Source: Psettodes erumei (taxonomy: Eukaryota; Chordata; Actinopteri; Pleuronectiformes; Psettodidae). From it: a stretch of 64,000 nt of DNA. The stretch is taken from assembly GCA_016785225.1 (NCBI GenBank), contig JAFBJZ010000952.1:6794501-6858500 (forward strand), read 5' to 3'. Of the stretch, positions 60,740 to 64,000 are shown piece after piece; positions within the stretch are counted from its first letter, which is position 1, and the number at the start of each line of letters is the position of its first letter. A program made the position numbers and the translations under genes. The notes below the pieces were generated by a model, which was not told where the DNA came from, ran no database searches, and was given only the letters and a program-made list of their open reading frames with translations.

Positions 60740-61950
60740 TGAGGCGAACGGTCAGTGCGGACAGACGAGAACCACAGAAGTGGCCGTTTCAACCTCTCAT
60801 AAAACACAATTCAGAAACCGGATCTTCCTCTTTCCTTTTCTGTACTCGAAAGAGAGGATGTGGCTAGACTTGATGAGGAGAGAGGTGGAGAGCGAGGGAG
60901 ACATGAGACTTGGGAAAGCCTCTCCTTAAAACCAAAAGTATAGAATGCTTAATATGCTAAATGTAACATCCCCTGACGGTATCTCCAGAAGCGCAGCACC
61001 GACACAAGTCATGTTAAAAGCCTTAGGACTAACACTTCTCTCATATCAGTGGAACAAATTCTATGAGGAAAAAAAATTAACCCGTAGAAAGCATCAAATG
61101 TCACAAGTTTTGATCTGACGGTGTGAAGTATCCAAGTTGGGATTGTTGGGATTCGGCTTTAACGCCTGAATGATACAACACAGACGAAACATCTCAGTGA
61201 CGGCCGTTACGGTCGAGGCCGACGAGGAAGAAGCGGCCCACTTCATGACATCATCCGAGTCCTGTAGGTGATGACGTGTGAAGTGTACGGAGAAGGGCAG
61301 CTGTGGCTGGGACACGACAGCAGCGGAGAGACAGTTAGGATGTCCAGACTGGGTGGCTGGCGAAACATTGAATCCCCAGTGAAAGGAAGAAGGATTAAAC
61401 CATTTATTCGTCATAAAACTAACAACTATAAAAGTCTTTGGTTTGACACAGAGATCACCGCGGATTCCTCCTGTAGTCTCAATGGTAGCCACATAAACCT
61501 TCCACAGATGTGTGTTTTATTTTTGTTGTTGCATCCAGTCTCAGTTAAAACATTAGAAGTCAGCTGCGCTGTGTGCTGGGACGTCGTCTTTCGAATTCAG
61601 AGTCTGTGTACTAACTAAGTTAATCCCGGTCTTACGAAGCGAAGCCAGAGTGCTGCTGCACTAGTGCAACTGGTCTGGGTGTGTGCGGCTCCCAGTACCA
61701 CCCACTGCTTCTGCCTGAGCTGCGCTGGAGTCGATGCAGGACACGCAACCGCTGCTTTGCTGAACAGGGATTTTCGAGTGCGTGCGTGTGTGTTTTCCTG
61801 AAAAGAGCCCCCCACCCCCCCACATGCGTTGGTCTGAGCTAAAAGGAAGGGTGACGCTCAGACTACACACGGCAGATCAGTGCACCAACATCTATTTCGT
61901 CGCTCAAATATGTGACTCATTACATCAAGTGCATTCAAGCCTAAGTATTT
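60740..61950. other. Intronic sequence without a recognised feature
   Basis: Unique sequence; a CpG-rich patch at 61200-61260 is the only compositional change. The minus frame at 61094-61492 has no recognisable domain. Confidence 0.5.
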
Positions 61951-61961
61951 GAACACAGATG

Positions 61962-61996
61962 AACTTTATTCCTTTAACTTTAACTTTATTCCTTTA
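61962..61996 (+). repeat. Short tandem duplication, 20-base period
   Basis: AACTTTATTCCTTTA occurs at 61962-61976 and again at 61982-61996. Confidence 0.85.
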
Positions 61997-62399
61997 TTTA
62001 CCTTTAAGTATATTAGTAAAAAGTAAAAATGGAGTAATGGTGAAGTTCAAATGAAATGGTCCAATGCCAGTTCAGCTACAGCTTCATCTAAGCAAACAAA
62101 CCTTAACGTTCCTTCTTATTTAAAAAAAAATGACACGTGTAATCGCACAGGGTTTTTTTGCGCACAAAATCAAACATTGCGCATCACTGAACAACGTGCC
62201 TCTCCTCAAAATAACATGTTGTCCTAGGCCAAATTTGTGAGCGTGACTGATTCTCGTCACTGCTGCTCCTCAAAAAGTTCCCAGTTTTCCTGCAAAACTC
62301 GCCTCTCTGGAATCCCTCCAGGTGGACGCGTGTAATGTGGAGAAGCCGTCCTTTTTCCCGTGTGGAGAATGCGCAATTAAAACAGGCCGAGCACTTTGC

Positions 62400-62590
62400 C
62401 TTTGGGACACTGACCATCACAGAGACGTAAGCTTGTAATAGAGCTATTTGTTTTCCTCAGAAAGCTGTCCAAATGCCCTCGCTGGGATCACCAGGCTGCA
62501 CAAAGGCCAGCTATGAATTGGTCAAATCCACTGGGGCGGGTTATTGATTAGGGCCTACGGCTAGTAGAACGCAAATATGCAACTAAATTA
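62400..62590. promoter_or_regulatory. Candidate conserved non-coding element
   Basis: Unique sequence with GGGGCGGG, TTATTGATTAGG and GCAAATATGCAAC within 60 bases at the right end (62533-62583). Motif content only. Confidence 0.3.
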
Positions 62591-63314
62591 GAAATGTGTG
62601 CGTGCATGCGTGTGTGTGTGTGTGTATTGCTGCTGCAGTAAAATCAACTTCATTTGCACCAACCATGGGTAAAGTTTAATAAACTGCGGAGCTCTGAGGA
62701 TAAATATATGGATCCCATAATTTTTTAAAACCTTTCTGAGCAAAGCTGATCTCTGACTTGGCCTTGGTGAAGGCCTTAACACTCCTTTTTTATTGTATTA
62801 GTTTATATGACAGGAAAACAGCCCTCTTTAATATTTACCGACTATATCATCTTTTAAGATGAGGGAAAAGTTCCTTTTTGTTCTTTAACACATTAAACAA
62901 GTAGTTAAATGTGGGGTGAGAACTAGATATGTAAACTCACTTTACGCCTTTTCTTTTTTCAAAATACTATATCCCATCATCTCACCCCCCCCCACCTCTC
63001 CCTTTCCTTGCTCACATCCGTTGCCCTCCCTCCTCGACATCTCCCTTTTCAACAAGAGCAGTTTGTCAGGGTCAGAAAGCAATTTAAAACCTCTATTAAT
63101 GAGAGTCGGCGAGAGAGGGAAGTGCAAGAGGGAGAAGTTGGAGGGAGGGAGCGAAAGAGAGATGAGGTAGTGGGGCGGAGAGAAGAAGAAGAAGATGAGG
63201 ACGGAGGGAGGGGAAGGCTGGGGTGTCAGCCATCAAAGCAGGCCAGGAGAAAAGAAGGCCAGGTGCTGGTTGTGGGAATGTGCCGTCCATGGTTCCAGGG
63301 ACCAGGGAGCTGGC

Positions 63315-63358
63315 GGGGGCTGGGGGGGGGGTGGGGGGATTTGGGGGGTGGGGGGGTG
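63315..63358 (+). other. Very G-rich tract, strong G-quadruplex potential
   Basis: G5, G9-10, G6, G6 and G7 runs are separated by one to four bases, the densest G-tract in the window. Confidence 0.75.
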
Positions 63359-63542
63359 GTAATTAGCCAAGCCTGGAGGAGAGAGAGGGCCCTCCAAGAC
63401 CCGCGGGGATAGCCCCTCCGAGAGGATACCATTTGCACTTCTACAGGAGCCGCCAGCCCCAGGCCACAAAGAAGGGGAAAAGGGGAACTATGGCATCCTT
63501 TATCAGGCCGGACAAAGACGCCGCATCTTTTCAAAGGAGACC

Positions 63543-63580
63543 GGAGAGAGAGAGAGACTGAGAGAGAGAGAGAGAGAGAA
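63543..63580 (+). repeat. (GA)n microsatellite, interrupted
   Basis: GA units broken once by CT at about 63558. Confidence 0.93.
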
Positions 63581-64000
63581 ACTCCAGTGTTCCAGAGAAG
63601 AAGGAGGGGGAAAAAAAGAAAAGAAGAAAGAATCCGAGGACTGGTCAGAAGAGAGGCAGAGGGAGAGAGAGATGCCAGTGTGTGGGTTGCAAAGTGAGAC
63701 AGGAGGTTACGGTCATACTGTGACCCAGTCAGTCCTCTGAGACTGCCCCCCACACACACACACTGAGATAACACGTCGAGCTAAGTTACACAACTACATG
63801 ACCAGTGCACGGCAACAGGAAACAATACCATGTTATTGAAATCATGTTCCATCCTGGTCCCCATCGGTGGTTGACGCATGAAAATATAAAATGTCCCTTT
63901 GGCCGAAACAATGGCTTTGCCACAAAAGAGGCGCTGCAGTTTGTTTTTCACTTCATCTCCAGGAAGCTGAGGAGAGGCGGCGGACGAGGAGCCAAAATGG

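Larger units (their letters stand above)
16215..64000 (-). other. prdm16: Intron upstream of the prdm16 exon (partial)
   Basis: This is the part of the preceding intron in the window, at least 47.8 kb if it is one intron. I looked on the minus strand for a short first coding exon resembling MRSKARARKLAK followed by a donor. ATG codons in plausible contexts (for example near 39409, 21860 and 8420) do not encode it, so exon 1 probably lies beyond 64000. An alternative first exon within the CpG-rich block at 38.6-39.1 kb cannot be excluded. Confidence 0.65.

Noticed and set aside
1..64000. CRISPR arrays, tRNA or rRNA genes, bacterial-type operons, integrated virus
   Set aside because: No spaced direct repeats, no cloverleaf-like sequence with a T-loop motif, no consecutive long frames, and no viral domains were seen in the sequence or its translations.

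Overview
The window looks like vertebrate, most likely teleost fish, nuclear DNA. It has very low coding density, dozens of (TG)n/(CA)n and (GA)n microsatellites, and a retrotransposon 3' tail of the kind common in fish genomes (22990-23052). It also has one sharply bounded coding exon with canonical splice signals. Nothing bacterial, viral or organellar was seen.

The only gene I can support is on the minus strand: one internal exon at 15733-16214 of a PRDM16-type gene (PR-domain zinc-finger regulator, PRDM3/PRDM16 family). It begins with a split codon after an AG acceptor that has a good branch point, carries 160 full codons, and ends exactly at a GAG|GTAAG donor. It encodes the acidic N-terminal segment, a fish-type His/Asn/Ser-rich insertion, the conserved TPKEGSPYEAP-to-FGWE stretch and the first part of the PR domain. 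Transcription runs from high to low coordinates. On this model 16215-64000 is part of the intron before the exon and 1-15732 part of the intron after it. I found neither the first coding exon nor the next PR-domain exon.

The rest, about 63.5 kb, reads as long intronic DNA of a developmental regulator. Simple-repeat islands alternate with stretches that look like candidate conserved non-coding elements: AT-rich homeodomain sites, POU, SOX, TCF/LEF, RFX, FOX and MEIS-like words, and short palindromes. These calls rest on motif content only, since no alignment could be made. Strongest are a pair of X-box palindromes (49419-49460), two adjacent palindromes (60663-60712), a homeodomain/TCF/SOX cluster (43651-43690), two short palindromes (29417-29456) and a palindromic POU site (14131-14150).

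Other items are a CpG-rich block with GC boxes and a CCAAT box (38640-39110), several G-quadruplex tracts, two CTCF-like sites, and a degenerate repeat rich in GAGTC/AAGTC words (about 32570-33066). Most long open frames are microsatellite translations or chance frames. I see no evidence for a novel multi-gene system; the interest here is regulatory.
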